Assembly (NCBI RefSeq): GCF_004353915.1
Contig: NZ_SMRP01000002.1
Location: 1-64,000 of the forward strand
DNA length: 64,000 nt
Reading direction: 5' to 3'
DNA from: Paraburkholderia silviterrae
Lineage (GTDB): Bacteria; Pseudomonadota; Gammaproteobacteria; Burkholderiales; Burkholderiaceae
Part shown: positions 63,433-64,000 of the stretch, piece by piece
Layout: every line of letters begins with the position of its first letter
Numbering within the stretch: position 1 is the first letter of the stretch
Notes under the pieces: model-generated
The model's database searches: none
What the model was told of the DNA's origin: nothing
Seen by the model: only the letters and a program-made list of their open reading frames with translations
Program-made: the position numbers and the translations under genes

Positions 63433-63834
63433 ATGGAATTTCCCATCGCAGTTCATAAGGACGATGGGAGCGTCTATGGAGTGACTGTCCCGGACATTCC
63501 GGGTGTGCATTCCTGGGGCGACACCATCGATGATGCGATTAGAAATGCCAAAGAAGCGATTGCCGGTCACGTTTCTACGTTGGTTGAACTCGGTGAAGAC
63601 GTTGGCTTCGCGTGTTCGACCATTGAAGAGCTGGCGGCAAATCCAGAATACGCGGGCGCAATCTGGGCATTGGTTGAGGTCGACTTGAGCAGGCTGGACA
63701 ACAAGCCGGAAAGGATCAACATTAGCCTTCCCCGGTTCGTTTTGCGCAAGATCGACTCCTACGTCGAGAAGCGGCACGAAACAAGGAGTGGATTTCTGGC
63801 GCGCGCGGCTTTAGAGGCGCTTGCGCATGAATAG
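63433..63834 (+). CDS. hicB: HicB antitoxin with C-terminal ribbon-helix-helix
   Basis: Antitoxin of 133 residues: an N-terminal degraded RNase-H-like HicB domain (MEFPIAVHKDDGSVYGVTVPDIPGVHSWGDTIDDAI region) and a C-terminal ribbon-helix-helix (RINISLPRFVLRKIDSYVEKR). The DNA-binding part would repress the operon through the palindromes upstream. AAGGA precedes the ATG. Confidence 0.93.
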   Translation: MEFPIAVHKDDGSVYGVTVPDIPGVHSWGDTIDDAIRNAKEAIAGHVSTLVELGEDVGFACSTIEELAANPEYAGAIWALVEVDLSRLDNKPERINISLPRFVLRKIDSYVEKRHETRSGFLARAALEALAHE

Positions 63835-63977
63835 CCTGTACGTGGCTGGCTGAAGCGATTGTCAATCGAGAAGGCTCGCTATCCATGCGGACCTTTGTTT
63901 TTTTCGGCGCCGATAGAGCCCAAGCTCGTTGAAGCGGGAACGGATCGCCTAAGCCCGATTGAATCGCATAAATGAAA

Positions 63978-64000
63978 AAGGCTTCCTTGTGGGAAGCCTT
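63978..64000 (+). terminator. Terminator after hicB (cut by the window end)
   Basis: AAGGCTTCC (63978-63986) pairs with GGAAGCCTT (63992-64000), with an A run before it. The T run would lie beyond the window. The bases 63835-63977 have no gene. Confidence 0.7.

Overview
The window reads as chromosome-1 type DNA of a high-GC Burkholderiaceae bacterium, most like Paraburkholderia, Caballeronia or Burkholderia. The evidence is the gene order pstSCAB-phoUBR-ppk-ppx-olsB-sixA, the imuA-imuB-dnaE2 mutagenesis cassette, HemP, a DUF3563 micro-gene and an ftrABCD iron operon. Genus is inferred from gene content only; no database was searched.

Layout. 1-12.3 kb: phosphate uptake, its two-component control, polyphosphate metabolism and an ornithine-lipid acyltransferase; a possible Pho box lies before ppk. 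12.5-20.9 kb: an accessory steroid-type catabolic module made of a TetR regulator, a KshA-like Rieske oxygenase, a KstD-like flavoprotein, a second flavoprotein, a VOC-MDR fusion protein, an SDR and a stand-alone VOC protein. Two convergent transcription units meet at a hairpin, and matching inverted-repeat operators sit before both. 21-22.8 kb: a 91-residue unknown, tRNA-Pro(TGG) and an orphan NarL-type regulator in an AT-rich patch. 22.9-29.2 kb: the SOS mutasome imuA-imuB-dnaE2 behind a palindromic LexA box. 29.2-40.6 kb: housekeeping genes, including a dTDP-rhamnose-reductase-like SDR, a CueR/CopZ copper pair, DUF3563, rlmJ, an aldo/keto reductase, 3-hydroxybutyrate dehydrogenase with a patatin, tyrB and uvrB.

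40.9-53.7 kb is an iron district: ftrABCD, a GlcG/HbpS-like protein, hemP, bfd, a possible 20-residue membrane peptide, tonB-exbB-exbD, and bfr coupled to murI. Fur-box-like sites precede ftrA, hemP and bfd. A SRPBCC protein, an OsmC protein and a pirin/LysR pair lie among them. 53.9-62.2 kb: class I fumarase, a UPF0114 membrane protein, an EamA transporter, acetyl-CoA synthetase and a two-subunit Na+/acetate-type symporter, which suggests acetate uptake and activation. The right end has an FxLYD-like secreted protein and a hicAB toxin-antitoxin pair behind two related palindromes.

The best candidate for something new is the 12.5-20.9 kb module: its own TetR, twin operators and a VOC-MDR fusion, with no KshB reductase and none of the later ring-cleavage genes. 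A second pattern is the number of short tandem repeats (9-22 bp) lying across stop codons, in spacers and in protein linkers, including one inside a long DnaE2 insertion.
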